Counted from the first letter of the stretch, positions 26,352 through 35,390 are shown. The stretch is DNA of 64,000 nucleotides from Erythrobacter sp. HKB08 (GCF_004114695.1 NZ_CP035310.1:124001-188000); one strand, 5' to 3'. Notes: generated from the letters alone by a model not told the origin. A program made the numbers and translations.

Positions 26352-26780
26352 ATGAAAGCATTTCAAGCTGCAGCCATTCTAGGCGCAATGTTTCTCAGCG
26401 GATGTATGACGCCGCTGTCCGAGGCGACAAATCCGATTGATCAGTCGTCAATTCTCGGACGGTGGGAGCTTTCACGGATTGATCGAAAAACGATCGACAA
26501 TGCAATCTCCCTCGATTTCAGGGCGAACGGCGAGGTCAGAGGGGCGATCGAGTGCAATTCTTTCCTGACCGATTACGAAATCAAGGGTCAGACGATTGAG
26601 CTCGGAAACGCCATTGTCACTGCCGCAGGATGCCACCCGCGCTTCGATACCGACCCGAAGTTGGTCGAGCGCGCCGAGGCGACAATGTTCGCCGAACCCC
26701 CGGCCAGCATTAGCGACGACGGGCAGACACTCGTTCTAAGCGGGGTCAGCGTCCTCGTCTTTAAGCGAATTCGCCAATAA
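26352..26780 (+). CDS. META-domain lipoprotein (HslJ-like)
   Basis: A 142-residue lipoprotein precursor with lipobox LSGC (Cys18) and a META/HslJ-type domain (LGRWELSRID near the start, conserved ECNSF and AAGCHP segments, C-terminal LVLSGVSVLVFKR). Such proteins are small envelope beta-structures of unknown function. Base composition looks less GC-rich than its neighbours. ATG 26352 starts the signal peptide. It abuts the convergent symporter gene without a gap. Confidence 0.75.
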   Translation: MKAFQAAAILGAMFLSGCMTPLSEATNPIDQSSILGRWELSRIDRKTIDNAISLDFRANGEVRGAIECNSFLTDYEIKGQTIELGNAIVTAAGCHPRFDTDPKLVERAEATMFAEPPASISDDGQTLVLSGVSVLVFKRIRQ

Positions 26781-28016
26781 TCAGACATCGTCCGCGCTGA
26801 TCATTTCCTCGCGGTCGATCTCGCCGGTCATCACCGCCACCGTCGTCGCCACCGCAGCGTCGCCGCTGACGTTGGTGGTGGTGCGCATCATGTCCATGAT
26901 CCGGTCGACACCGGCGACGAAGGCGATCGTCTCGAGCGGCACGCCGACCGCGCCGAAGACCAGCGCCATCATGATGAGCCCTGCGCCCGGGATGCCCGCC
27001 GCGCCGACTGCGCCGAGCGTGCCGAGGATCGAGATCAGGAAGTACTGCCCCCAGGTGAGGTCGACGCCGAAGATCTGCGCGCCGAACAGCGTGGCAAGGC
27101 CGAGATACATCGCGGTGCCGTTCATGTTGATCGTCGCGCCGAGCGAGATGACGAAGCTCGCGACCGAGTTCGACACGCCGAGGTTGCGCTCCGCACAGCG
27201 CAGCGTCACCGGCAGCGTCGCGTTCGAGCTGGCGGTCGAATAGCTGACCGCAATCGCATCGATGATGCCGCGGAAGAAATCGATCACCGGCAGCTTGGCG
27301 AGGAATTTGATCATTGCGGCATACATGACGAAGATGATCAGCAGGCAGCCGAGGTAATTGAGCGCCACCAGCTTGGCGAGCGCGCCGAGCGCGTCGAGGC
27401 CGAGCGTGCCGGCGACCCAGGCCATCAGCGCGAAGACGCCGAAGGGCGTGAGTTCCATCACGATCATGGTGACCTTCTGCATCACCACCGCGCCGCTATC
27501 GAAGATCTTCTGGACCGGTGCGCCCTCGTCCTTGGCCATCAGGATGCCGATGCCGAGCAGCAGCGAGAAGATGATCAGCGGCAGGACGTTGACGTCGGCC
27601 ATGGTCTGGACCGGGCTCTGCGGGACCATGCCGAGCAGCATTTCGCGCCAGGTCGTATCGTTCGGCGGCGGCGGATCTCCGATTTGCAGCGAGGAGGTAT
27701 CGACCCCGATGCCCGGCTGGATCACCGTGCCGAGGAACAGGCCGAGCCAGACCGCGATCTGTCCGGTCACGACGAAGAGGAGCAGCGCGCGCCAGCCGAC
27801 GCTGCCGAGCTTGCGCAGGTCACCGATACTCGCGACGCCTGCAACGAGGCTGAAGAAGATCAGCGGGACGACCAGCATCTTGATGAAGGCGACGAAGATG
27901 TCGCCGATGATCTTGATGCTCTCCGCACCCGGACCCCAGAACCAGCCGACCGCGATGCCGAGCACCAGCGCGGCGATCACTCTCTGCCACAGCGGAATTG
28001 CAAACCAGGCGCGCAT
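26781..28016 (-). CDS. Dicarboxylate/amino acid:cation symporter
   Basis: An integral membrane protein of 411 residues in the DAACS family (GltP/DctA-like), taking up glutamate, aspartate or C4-dicarboxylates with protons or sodium. Hallmarks are the serine-rich re-entrant loop SYSTASSNATLP, NMNGTAMY, and the GAVGAAGIPGAGLIMM segment. The substrate cannot be decided from sequence. dapE lies upstream on the same strand, with 19 bp between. Confidence 0.9.
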   Translation of the reverse strand: MRAWFAIPLWQRVIAALVLGIAVGWFWGPGAESIKIIGDIFVAFIKMLVVPLIFFSLVAGVASIGDLRKLGSVGWRALLLFVVTGQIAVWLGLFLGTVIQPGIGVDTSSLQIGDPPPPNDTTWREMLLGMVPQSPVQTMADVNVLPLIIFSLLLGIGILMAKDEGAPVQKIFDSGAVVMQKVTMIVMELTPFGVFALMAWVAGTLGLDALGALAKLVALNYLGCLLIIFVMYAAMIKFLAKLPVIDFFRGIIDAIAVSYSTASSNATLPVTLRCAERNLGVSNSVASFVISLGATINMNGTAMYLGLATLFGAQIFGVDLTWGQYFLISILGTLGAVGAAGIPGAGLIMMALVFGAVGVPLETIAFVAGVDRIMDMMRTTTNVSGDAAVATTVAVMTGEIDREEMISADDV

Positions 28017-28035
28017 TCAGGCGACCCCCCTCTTG

Positions 28036-29175
28036 TCAGTCCATTGCCAGCGCCGCTTTTGCGATACGCGTGTAGATGCGGCTTAGCGTATCCAGGTCCG
28101 CCAAGGCTACAGCTTCGTCGGTCTTGTGCATGGTTGCGTTGCACAGGCCGAATTCGATCACCGGGCAGACCGCGCGAAGGAAGCGAGCGTCGGAGGTGCC
28201 GCCGGAGGTCGAAGCTTCGGGTTCGATCCCGGTTTCCGCCTTCACCGCATCGGCGATGATCTGCGAGAACTCGCCCGGCGGTGTGAGGAACGGCTCGCCC
28301 GAAATGATCGGCAGCGCGCTGCCGCCGTGCTTTTCCGCGATCGATCCGACCCGTTCCGACAGGCTCGCACCCGAGTGCAGGTCGTTGAAGCGGATCGAGA
28401 TGCGCGCCCTCGCCTTCGCGGGAATGACGTTGTGCGCCGGATTGCCGACCTCGATCTCGGTAATCTCGAGATTGGACGGCTGGAACCAGTCCGTGCCGTG
28501 GTCGAGATCGAGCGCGTCGAGTTCGGCGAGCATCGCGACCAGCTTGGGAAGCGGATTGTCGGCGAGATGCGGATAGGCGACGTGGCCCTGCGTGCCCTCG
28601 ACCGTCAGCCAGATATTGACCGAGCCGCGACGGCCGATCTTCATCATGTCCCCCAGCCGGTTGACCGAGGTCGGCTCGCCGACGAGGCACAGGTCCGGCC
28701 GGATGCCCTGCTCGTTCATGTAATCGATGAGAGCGCGCGTGCCGTGCAGCGCGGGGCCTTCCTCGTCGCCGGTGATGATGAAGCTGATCGTGCCCGCGTC
28801 CTGCGGCACGTGCTTCACCGCTTTGACCATGCAGGCGATCGCGCCCTTCATGTCGACCGCGCCCCGGCCATGGAGCAGTTCTCCGCGAACTTCGGGCGCA
28901 AACGGCGCGCTGGTCCAGCCATCGCCCGGCGGGACCACGTCGAGATGGCCCGCGAAGGAGAAGTGCTTGCTGCCTTCGGGACCGCGGCGAATGGCGAAGA
29001 GGTTCTCGACCGGAGCTTCCTCGCTGCCGGGATCGCCCTCTCCGCGCGTGAAGCGGTGTATCTCGAACCCGAGCGGGGCGAGCATCGCTTCCATCACGTC
29101 GAATACAAGGCCGGTGGCCGGCGTAACGCTCGGCGCTTCGATCAGGCGATTGGCGAGGCTTGCGACTTCGGTCAT
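28036..29175 (-). CDS. dapE: Succinyl-diaminopimelate desuccinylase
   Basis: A zinc-dependent M20 hydrolase that frees LL-diaminopimelate from its succinyl derivative. The 379-residue product has GHLDVVPPG, GRGAVDMKG, GDEEGPA and the C-terminal ATMHKTDEAV with the expected metal ligands and catalytic glutamate. ATG 29175 is chosen; the open frame extends upstream but with no family similarity. With dapB at 23.6 kb, the window holds two enzymes of the lysine/DAP pathway, though not in one operon. Confidence 0.95.
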   Translation of the reverse strand: MTEVASLANRLIEAPSVTPATGLVFDVMEAMLAPLGFEIHRFTRGEGDPGSEEAPVENLFAIRRGPEGSKHFSFAGHLDVVPPGDGWTSAPFAPEVRGELLHGRGAVDMKGAIACMVKAVKHVPQDAGTISFIITGDEEGPALHGTRALIDYMNEQGIRPDLCLVGEPTSVNRLGDMMKIGRRGSVNIWLTVEGTQGHVAYPHLADNPLPKLVAMLAELDALDLDHGTDWFQPSNLEITEIEVGNPAHNVIPAKARARISIRFNDLHSGASLSERVGSIAEKHGGSALPIISGEPFLTPPGEFSQIIADAVKAETGIEPEASTSGGTSDARFLRAVCPVIEFGLCNATMHKTDEAVALADLDTLSRIYTRIAKAALAMD

Positions 29176-29205
29176 GATGCAAGCGCCTAGCAGGAGAAAT
29201 TGCCG

Positions 29206-29673
29206 ATGCCCAAGCTCGATCTCGATGCGATCCCGCAAACCAATGCGACCGGCTATCCTGCCTGCTATGCCGATGTCGTGCAGGAGCGGTGGTACCGGCG
29301 GCTCGCCCCGGCGAGCGGGATCGAGGATTTCGGCGCGAGCCACGTCGTCCTCAAGCCCGGTGCGTGGTCGGCCCAGCGCCACTGGCACGAAGGCGAAGAT
29401 GAGCTGCTCGTCATGATTTCGGGCGAGGCGGTCTTAGTCGACGACAATGGCGACACGCTCATGCTGCCGGGCGATATCGCGGCATTCCCGAAGAACGACG
29501 GCAACGGCCATGTCCTGCAGAACCGCAGCGATGCGCCGTGTTCCTATGTCGTGATCGGCAAGCCTGCCGCGACCGATTGCCACTATCCGGATATCGACAT
29601 GCACCTTTCCGCCGAAATCGGGGAGCAGCGGCGGAAGGACGGTTCGCGCTTCGACGATGCGGGAGCTGCCTGA
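29206..29673 (+). CDS. Cupin-domain protein
   Basis: A 155-residue protein with a single cupin barrel (about 40-120): RHWHEGEDELLVMISGE and the second motif PGDIAAFPKNDGNGHVLQN. The histidines and glutamate for metal binding are present. Function unknown; single-domain cupins can be isomerases, dioxygenases or sensors. ATG 29206 follows AGGAG at nine bases; a TTG two codons upstream is less likely. It is divergent from dapE by 30 bp and followed by a LysE-type gene with a TTG start three bases after its stop. Confidence 0.8.
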   Translation: MPKLDLDAIPQTNATGYPACYADVVQERWYRRLAPASGIEDFGASHVVLKPGAWSAQRHWHEGEDELLVMISGEAVLVDDNGDTLMLPGDIAAFPKNDGNGHVLQNRSDAPCSYVVIGKPAATDCHYPDIDMHLSAEIGEQRRKDGSRFDDAGAA

Positions 29674-29676
29674 GCC

Positions 29677-30285
29677 TTGGACATTGCCGGTTTCGCCCTT
29701 GCAGTCCTGCTGATCGAGCTCACGCCCGGCCCGAACATGGCCTGGCTCGCCGCGCTGACCCTGTCGCAGGGGCGGGCTGCAGGCCTGTCGGCAATCGGCG
29801 GGGTGGCGCTGGGGCTGATGGCCAATGCCTTGATCGCCGCACTCGGGGCGAGCTTCATCCTGACGAACAGCCCGTGGCTCGCCTCGGTGATGGGCTACGC
29901 GGGCGCTGCGATGATGCTCTATCTTGCTTGGGGAGCGTGGCGCGAAAGCGGCGAGACTTCACCCGCCGCAGTGCCGACCAAGCCCAATGGCGGGCATTTC
30001 GGCGCGGGCTTTGCGATCAATCTGCTCAATCCGAAAGCCGCGCTGTTCTTCCTGACCGTCGCACCGCAATTCGTGCCCGGACGCGCGCCCACGCCGTTCC
30101 AGGCGGTCGTGCTTGCGATCGTTTCGGTCTCGATCGCGACCATGATCCACTTCTCGCTGGTCGCGGGCGCGGCGCGGGTGCGCCCGCTGCTGCTGGCCCC
30201 GCAGCGCGCGACGATCCTGCGGCGCGCGATGGCTATACTGATGGTCGGCGTCGCGGCGTGGTTCGTCGCCGGAGCGCTTCGCTAG
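29677..30285 (+). CDS. LysE/RhtB-family amino-acid exporter
   Basis: A 202-residue inner-membrane protein with about six helices and the family motif LTPGPNMAWL near the N-terminus, followed by GRAAGL-IGGVALG. Members export amino acids such as lysine, threonine or homoserine. The start appears to be TTG 29677, because the first ATG falls inside the conserved motif. Coupled to the cupin gene. Its stop overlaps the convergent S1/P1 nuclease stop by four bases. Confidence 0.88.
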   Translation: MDIAGFALAVLLIELTPGPNMAWLAALTLSQGRAAGLSAIGGVALGLMANALIAALGASFILTNSPWLASVMGYAGAAMMLYLAWGAWRESGETSPAAVPTKPNGGHFGAGFAINLLNPKAALFFLTVAPQFVPGRAPTPFQAVVLAIVSVSIATMIHFSLVAGAARVRPLLLAPQRATILRRAMAILMVGVAAWFVAGALR

Positions 30286-31202
30286 CGCCTGTCGCGCTCG
30301 GGCAGCGGTAGCGGCCCGGGCGCAAAGGCTTCATCGAGCAGCCGCGCCATGCGCAGCCCCGCCTGCTGGATGCGCTCCTGCGAAACGGGGATCGCCGTTG
30401 CGATATCGTCCTGGCTCAGCGCGGTCTCTCCCGGCAAATCGCCTGCGCACGGATCGGTATCGAAGGCCGTCGGGTAGAGGAAGTCGCGCCCGATCTGCCA
30501 GCTTTCGCGGCCCCAGTCGGTCGCATCGCCGGTCGCGATCGCGGCCTTTTCCGAAGCCGAGTAGCGACGCACCAGCGAGGGGCGTGCCGAGGTGATCGCG
30601 CGCTCGGCCAGCGGGCCGTCCCAGATCCAGTGCAGGTTGAGATCGGGCACGATGCCGTAGTCCGTCTCGCGGTCGTTGCCGCCACGGTCGTCCTTGTCGC
30701 CCGAGTGGAGCGGCTGGTGAATATCGCCCACGAAATGCACCATGAAAGCCAGCGCCTCGAGCCTGATGTGCGGCGGCAGGCTCTCGTCGGCGAGCAGGCG
30801 CTGGCTGCGCTCGATCTGCGCGGTGACGCAGTTACCGCCGCTGCAATTGGCGCGCGGGTTGTACGCCTCGCAGATCGGCGTGGTGCGATAATGCCAGGCG
30901 GCGGTGTAGCCCCAGCGCCAGTAGTCGCGGCGCACGCAGTCGGGCCACACACTCGCATCCTCGAGCGTCTTGAGGTCGCAATCCGGCGTGCCGAGCCGCG
31001 CTTCGTAGCGCAGCAGGCGCTCGATACCGGCGCGGGTTTCCGGCTTGATATTGGCAAGCGCGATCTGCGCCGTGGTGCGATGGCCATAGCCGCCCCAAGC
31101 CGCGGCAGGCGCCGGAAGCAGCGCCGTCAGCGCCAGTGCAACTGCGCCGAGCCAGCCGGCGATCAGTCCTGCGCGATGTTCTCGTATTGCTCGATGACCC
31201 AT
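30282..31202 (-). CDS. Secreted S1/P1-type nuclease
   Basis: A zinc-dependent nuclease of single-stranded nucleic acids, exported to the periplasm or outside. The signal peptide ends in APAAA and the predicted mature N-terminus is Trp36 (WGGYGHRTTAQIA), the tryptophan whose main-chain groups bind zinc in this family. The conserved FVGDIHQPLHSGDKDDRGGND holds other ligands. Many cysteines suggest disulfides. ATG 31202 lies inside the end of the GST gene (40-bp overlap); a start further downstream would lose the signal peptide. Confidence 0.88.
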   Translation of the reverse strand: MGHRAIREHRAGLIAGWLGAVALALTALLPAPAAAWGGYGHRTTAQIALANIKPETRAGIERLLRYEARLGTPDCDLKTLEDASVWPDCVRRDYWRWGYTAAWHYRTTPICEAYNPRANCSGGNCVTAQIERSQRLLADESLPPHIRLEALAFMVHFVGDIHQPLHSGDKDDRGGNDRETDYGIVPDLNLHWIWDGPLAERAITSARPSLVRRYSASEKAAIATGDATDWGRESWQIGRDFLYPTAFDTDPCAGDLPGETALSQDDIATAIPVSQERIQQAGLRMARLLDEAFAPGPLPLPERDRR

Positions 31203-31831
31203 TCTTCGTCCTCTGCGGCAGCGACCCACTGCTGCATCCAGTCATGTTCCCACACGGCTTCCATATAGGCTTCCGCGAAGCCCGGCATACGAAAGCCATA
31301 GGTACGGAATCGTGACACCACCGGCGCGTAATAGATGTCAGCCGCGCTGAAAGTGCCGAACAAATACGGCCCGCCTTGCCCGAAGCGCGCCCGCGCCTCG
31401 GCCCAGAGCTGGAGGATGCGCACCGTGTCCGCCTTGGTCGCTTCGGAGATGCGCACGCCTTCGATTGTCCGGCGGATATTCATCGGGCATTCGCTGCGCA
31501 GCGAGGCGAAGGACGAATGCATTTCCGTCACCATGGATCGCGCCATGCCGCGCGCGGTATCGTCTTTCGGCCAGAACCGGTCGCGCCCGACCTTGTCGGC
31601 GAGATATTCGAGGATCGCGAGGCTGTCCCACACGACGGTTTCGCCGTCCCACAGGATCGGCACCTTGCCGTGGCTCGGCATCAGCCCGCCGTCGTCGTGC
31701 TTTTGCGCTTCCCATTGCTCGCCGAACATCGGGACGGTGATTTCCTCGAAGGAAAGCCCCGACTGCTTGACCGCGAGCCAGCCGCGCAGCGACCAGCTCG
31801 AGTAGTTCTTGTTGCCGATAATCAGCTTCAT
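31163..31831 (-). CDS. Glutathione S-transferase family protein
   Basis: A 222-residue cytoplasmic protein with a thioredoxin-like N-terminal half (MKLIIGNKNYSSWSLRGWLA, GKVPILWDGETVVWDSLAILEYLAD) and a helical C-terminal half. SS at 11-12 may provide the catalytic serine. Substrate unknown. ATG 31831 follows the normal start of the family. The leader has a perfect 9-bp dyad at 31870-31897. The 3' end overlaps the S1/P1 nuclease gene. Confidence 0.88.
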   Translation of the reverse strand: MKLIIGNKNYSSWSLRGWLAVKQSGLSFEEITVPMFGEQWEAQKHDDGGLMPSHGKVPILWDGETVVWDSLAILEYLADKVGRDRFWPKDDTARGMARSMVTEMHSSFASLRSECPMNIRRTIEGVRISEATKADTVRILQLWAEARARFGQGGPYLFGTFSAADIYYAPVVSRFRTYGFRMPGFAEAYMEAVWEHDWMQQWVAAAEDEEWVIEQYENIAQD

Positions 31832-31869
31832 GGGCGCTCCCACCATTGCGCGATTGGGCCGCGTTAGGC

Positions 31870-31897
31870 GTTCAGTCTTACGCTGTCGAGACTGAAC
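31870..31897. promoter_or_regulatory. Inverted repeat upstream of the GST gene
   Basis: GTTCAGTCT (31870-31878) and AGACTGAAC (31889-31897) form a perfect 9-bp dyad with a 10-bp spacer in the 111-bp gap between the GST start and the yihA stop. It may be an operator for the GST gene or a short hairpin ending the yihA transcript; there is no T run on the minus strand. Confidence 0.45.
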
Positions 31898-31942
31898 GAA
31901 TGTTACACATGTTACGCTGTTCGCTGCTGCCCGCAGCCGGCC

Positions 31943-32611
31943 TCAGACGCCCGCATCGCGCAGCACGGCGGCGCGCAGTTCCTCGATCCCCATGCCCTTT
32001 TCCGCGCTGGTCAGGTGCAGCTCCGGATAGGCCGCCGGGTGCTTCTTCGCTTCCTCGGCCGTTGCGGCCGCGACCTTTTCGAGGTCGCTCGCCTTGATCT
32101 TGTCGGTCTTGGTGAGGACGATGCGATAGCCCACGGCCGCCTCGTCGAGCATCTTCATCATTTCGCGGTCGACGTCCTTCAGCCCGTGGCGGCTGTCGAC
32201 GAGGACCAGCGTGCGATGGAGGACCGGACGCCCGCGAAGATAGGTCTTCACGAGCTTCTTCCACTTGTCGACCACCTTCACCGGGGCCTTGGCAAAGCCG
32301 TAACCGGGCATGTCGACGAGGCGGAATAGCGTCGGCTCGCCCACTTCGAAGAAGTTCAGCTCCTGCGTGCGGCCCGGCGTCACCGATGCGCGCGCGATGC
32401 CGCGCCGTCCGGTGAGCGCGTTGAGCAGGCTCGACTTGCCGACATTGGAGCGCCCGCAGAAGGCAATCTCCGGCACCGTCGGATCCGGCAGGAACTTCAG
32501 CTGCGGGGCGGAGAGCAGGAACTCGACGCGGCCCGAGAACAGCTTGCTCGCCCGGCGGGCCAGCTCCGCGTTCTCGCGCGCTTCGTCGTCGTCCCGCTCG
32601 GTCTCGTTCAC
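31943..32611 (-). CDS. yihA: Ribosome-biogenesis GTP-binding protein YihA/YsxC (EngB)
   Basis: A GTPase needed for 50S subunit assembly. The 222-residue product has G1 GRSNVGKS (53-60), G3 DMPGY (100-104) and G4 TKTDK (167-171). The start GTG 32611 overlaps the yidC stop as GTGA. It is the last gene of the rpmH-rnpA-yidD-yidC-yihA block, the standard alphaproteobacterial order. Confidence 0.95.
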   Translation of the reverse strand: MNETERDDDEARENAELARRASKLFSGRVEFLLSAPQLKFLPDPTVPEIAFCGRSNVGKSSLLNALTGRRGIARASVTPGRTQELNFFEVGEPTLFRLVDMPGYGFAKAPVKVVDKWKKLVKTYLRGRPVLHRTLVLVDSRHGLKDVDREMMKMLDEAAVGYRIVLTKTDKIKASDLEKVAAATAEEAKKHPAAYPELHLTSAEKGMGIEELRAAVLRDAGV

Positions 32612-34371
32612 GCCTTGCCCTTCTTCGCGTCGCGCTCGGCCGCGGCGGCTTTCTCCGCCTTCTCCTTCTCGGCCGCCGCCTTCAACTGCGGATGCTTCGA
32701 ATAGAGATAGGTCTGCTGGGCGAGGGTAAGCAGGTTGTTGGTTACCCAGTAGAGCAGCAGGCCGGCCGCGAACGGCGCCATGACGAACATCAGCGCCCAC
32801 GGCATGATCGAGAAGATCTGCGCCTGCACCGGGTCCATCGACGTCGGGTTGAGGCGGAAGGTCGCCCACATGGTCACGCCGAGCAGCACCGCCAGCACGC
32901 CGATGCCGAGGAAGCTCGGCGGATCGAACGGCAACAGGCCGAACAGGTTGAGGATCTTCGCCGGATCGGGCGCGGACAAGTCTTCGATCCACAGCACGAA
33001 AGGCTGGTGACGCATTTCGATCGCGAGGATCAGCACCTTGTAGAGCGCGAAGAAGATCGGGATCTGGATCAGCAGCGGGAGACAGCCGGCCAGCGGATTG
33101 ACCTTCTCCTCCTTGTACAGCTTCATGATTTCCTGCTGCTGCTTCTGCTTGTCGTCCTTGAAGCGTTCCTGAATCGCCTTCATCTTCGGCTGGACGGCCT
33201 TCATCTGGGCCATCGAGGCGAACTGCTTCTGCGCGATCGGGAAAAGCAGCAGGCGGATCAGCACGGTCATCAGGATGATCGCGAGACCGAAGTTCTTCAC
33301 CACGTCGAACAGGTTCGTCAGCAGCAACCAGATCGGCTTGGCGATCCAGCCGAACCAGCCCCAGTCGATCGCATTGCCGAAGCCTGCAACGCCGGCCGCT
33401 TCGTAACGGTCGAGGATCGCGCTTTCCTTCGCGCCCGCAAAGAGCTGCGTCGTGCGGCTGATCTGGCGACCGGCGGGCACGGTGACCGGCTGGTAGATGA
33501 CATCGGCGCGGAAAATCTCGTTACCCTGCGAGCGGAAGTCTGCCTCTGCATTGGCGCCGTCTTGCGGGATCAGCGCGGAGAGCCAGTAGATGTCGGTGAA
33601 GCCGAGCCACTCGACATTGCCGGTCGGGATGTCGCTGCCGTCTTCAGCAAGGTCGTCGTAGTCCGGGCCGAAGCTCACGCCGTCACCGAAATTGCCGATC
33701 GGGCCGGAGTGGACGTTGAACGAATCGCTGCTCGCCGTCGCGCTGGTGCGATTGATGATCGCGAAGGGCCGCGCGACGATCGAACCGGCGCCGGTGTTGG
33801 CGACGGTCTGCTTCGCGCTGATCATGTAATGTTCGTCGATCGCCAGTTCGATCGAGAAGAGCTGGCCTTCGCCATTGTTCCACTTGAGCGTGGTCGGGCT
33901 GTCCTGCGTCAGCGGGCCACCTTCGACCTGCCACACGGTGTCGAGCGTCGGCAGCGCAATGCCTTCGCCGACCCAGCCGAACTGGGCGAAGTATTGCCCG
34001 TCGGTGCCTTGCGGCGCGAACAGGCGGACCGGGCCGCTGTCGTCCTTCACCGTCTGGCGGTGCGTCTTGAGCGAGAGATCGTCGATCTTCGCGCCGACCG
34101 GATTGATCGAACCGGTGATTTCCGGCGCATCGATCGCCACGCGCTCGGTGCTCGCAAGCGAAGCCTCGAGCGTCTGCGGAGCCGCGGCGGCATCGCCCTC
34201 GGCAATCTCGGCAGTTCCGCCGGCCACTGCAGGTGCGGCGGTTTCGCCTTCGGTCACTTCTTCGGTGATGGTCTCGGGCTGCGGATAGAAATAGCGGATC
34301 GCCATGTCCCATCCGATGAGCAACAGGCCGCACAGCACCACGGCGAGCAGGAGATTGCGCTGGTTTTGCAA
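32608..34371 (-). CDS. yidC: Membrane protein insertase YidC
   Basis: Inserts membrane proteins alone or with SecYEG. The 587-residue product has an N-terminal membrane anchor (RNLLLAVVLCGLLLIGWDMA), a large periplasmic domain (about 55-340), and the conserved five-helix core (FGLAIILMTVLIRLLLFPIA, QKQFASMAQMKAVQPKM, NPLAGCLPLLIQIPIFFALY). A basic, alanine-rich tail follows. The start is TTG 34371. It follows yidD and is coupled to yihA. Confidence 0.96.
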   Translation of the reverse strand: MQNQRNLLLAVVLCGLLLIGWDMAIRYFYPQPETITEEVTEGETAAPAVAGGTAEIAEGDAAAAPQTLEASLASTERVAIDAPEITGSINPVGAKIDDLSLKTHRQTVKDDSGPVRLFAPQGTDGQYFAQFGWVGEGIALPTLDTVWQVEGGPLTQDSPTTLKWNNGEGQLFSIELAIDEHYMISAKQTVANTGAGSIVARPFAIINRTSATASSDSFNVHSGPIGNFGDGVSFGPDYDDLAEDGSDIPTGNVEWLGFTDIYWLSALIPQDGANAEADFRSQGNEIFRADVIYQPVTVPAGRQISRTTQLFAGAKESAILDRYEAAGVAGFGNAIDWGWFGWIAKPIWLLLTNLFDVVKNFGLAIILMTVLIRLLLFPIAQKQFASMAQMKAVQPKMKAIQERFKDDKQKQQQEIMKLYKEEKVNPLAGCLPLLIQIPIFFALYKVLILAIEMRHQPFVLWIEDLSAPDPAKILNLFGLLPFDPPSFLGIGVLAVLLGVTMWATFRLNPTSMDPVQAQIFSIMPWALMFVMAPFAAGLLLYWVTNNLLTLAQQTYLYSKHPQLKAAAEKEKAEKAAAAERDAKKGKA

Positions 34372-34416
34372 GATATCGATCCCGGTTACGAAAGTCTGAG
34401 CTGTGTTATATAGGTA

Positions 34417-34626
34417 CTACGGCACGGGATCATAGCCGTGCCCGCCCCAGGGGTGGCAGCGCAATATACGCTTCATCGCCATCCATCCACCCTTGATTGC
34501 CCCATATTTGCCGAGAGCCTCGATCGCATATTGCGAGCAGGAGGGCTGGTAGCGGCAGGTCGGCGGCAGGATGCGCGAAGGGCCCCACTGCCACGCCTTG
34601 GCGATCATGATGAAAAGATACTTCAC
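34417..34626 (-). CDS. yidD: Membrane protein insertion efficiency factor YidD
   Basis: A 69-residue peripheral membrane protein that helps YidC. The typical [13 protein letters not shown] motif with cysteines and the end [15 protein letters not shown] are present. GTG 34626 overlaps the rnpA stop (TGA) as GTGA. Located between rnpA and yidC. Confidence 0.93.
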   Translation of the reverse strand: MKYLFIMIAKAWQWGPSRILPPTCRYQPSCSQYAIEALGKYGAIKGGWMAMKRILRCHPWGGHGYDPVP

Positions 34627-35057
34627 CGGCGGCTCCCCCCGGACCTGCCGGAGCGGTTACGCGGCCTGCGGCTGCGCGGGCGGCGCGGCGGATCGCCCTT
34701 GCCCTCGGCAGCGCGCTTGAGGGCGACTTCGAGCTCCTCGCCCATCGCCGCGAAATCGCGCTCGACCCCGCCGTCGCGCCCGATGAGCACGTGGTCATGA
34801 TCGGGCAGGCCATGAACGGGGAGCGCGGCGCGCAGCAGCTCGCGGAAACGCCGCTTCATGCGGTTGCGCACCACCGCGTTGCCGATCTTCTTGGTGACGG
34901 TGATGCCGTAGCGCATGCCCTCGCCCTGATTCGGGCGGGTGAGCAGCACGAACCCCGGCCGCGCCACGCGCAGCCCCTTGTTGGCCGCAAGAAAATCCGC
35001 CCGGCGCGTCAGCACCGCCGGTTTCGCAGGCGTGTCGTGCGATTGAGCTGAAGTCAT
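34623..35057 (-). CDS. rnpA: Ribonuclease P protein component
   Basis: Protein subunit of RNase P, which matures the 5' end of tRNAs. The 144-residue product has the RNA-binding signature [22 protein letters not shown] and an arginine-rich C-terminal extension ([16 protein letters not shown]) that is longer than usual. Upstream is rpmH with a hairpin between them. Confidence 0.93.
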   Translation of the reverse strand: MTSAQSHDTPAKPAVLTRRADFLAANKGLRVARPGFVLLTRPNQGEGMRYGITVTKKIGNAVVRNRMKRRFRELLRAALPVHGLPDHDHVLIGRDGGVERDFAAMGEELEVALKRAAEGKGDPPRRPRSRRPRNRSGRSGGSRR

Positions 35058-35087
35058 GTCTCGCTCTTACCGAATCAGCCCGAACGT

Positions 35088-35118
35088 GAAAACGCAAACG
35101 GGCTCCCGAAGGAGCCCG
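35088..35118 (-). terminator. Terminator-like hairpin between rpmH and rnpA
   Basis: On the minus strand CGGGCTCC-TTCG-GGAGCCCG (35118-35099) forms an 8-bp stem with a stable UUCG tetraloop, followed by TTTGCGTTTT. It probably limits read-through from rpmH to rnpA, matching the much higher need for L34 than for RnpA. Confidence 0.8.
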
Positions 35119-35207
35119 CAAGGCCGACTGGCCGCCCGCAGCGACGCGGCCATCAGGCCGCGTGAGCGAGGATATCGCGCGCCCGGATGGGCGTCGCGCA
35201 AATCAAG

Positions 35208-35342
35208 TTACGCGCAGAGCGTCTTGCGGCCGCGCTTGCGACGGGCGCGCAGGACCTTGCGGCCACCGACAGTCGCCTTGCGGGCGAAGAAGCCGTGGCG
35301 ACGCTTGCGCACGAGATTGCTGGGCTGGAAAGTCCGCTTCAT
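35208..35342 (-). CDS. rpmH: 50S ribosomal protein L34
   Basis: A 44-residue, very basic protein of the large subunit: [18 protein letters not shown] at the start, [19 protein letters not shown] later. The sequence is diagnostic despite the small size. It heads the rpmH-rnpA-yidD-yidC-yihA block. The protein ends in TLCA, slightly unlike the common LSA ending. Confidence 0.95.
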   Translation of the reverse strand: MKRTFQPSNLVRKRRHGFFARKATVGGRKVLRARRKRGRKTLCA

Positions 35343-35362
35343 TTTGACCTCGAATTAGCAAA

Positions 35363-35390
35363 TAAAAAGGGCCGCCTCACGAGGCGACCG
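35363..35390 (-). terminator. Terminator after the ClpP/crotonase-like gene
   Basis: On the minus strand CGCCTC and GAGGCG pair around a short loop and run into CCTTTTTATTT. It lies between the gene ending at 35409 and rpmH, so rpmH should have its own promoter within or after it. Confidence 0.65.

Noticed and set aside
32692-34413. Open frame of 573 codons on the plus strand opposite yidC
   Set aside because: Antisense to a certain yidC, highly charged and repetitive in composition, with no family motif or ribosome-binding site. Similar shadows opposite ubiB (16326-17594), dnaB (48184-49683), ftsH (52985-54796), mltA (5677-7041) and the PLD gene (49792-50994) were rejected for the same reason.
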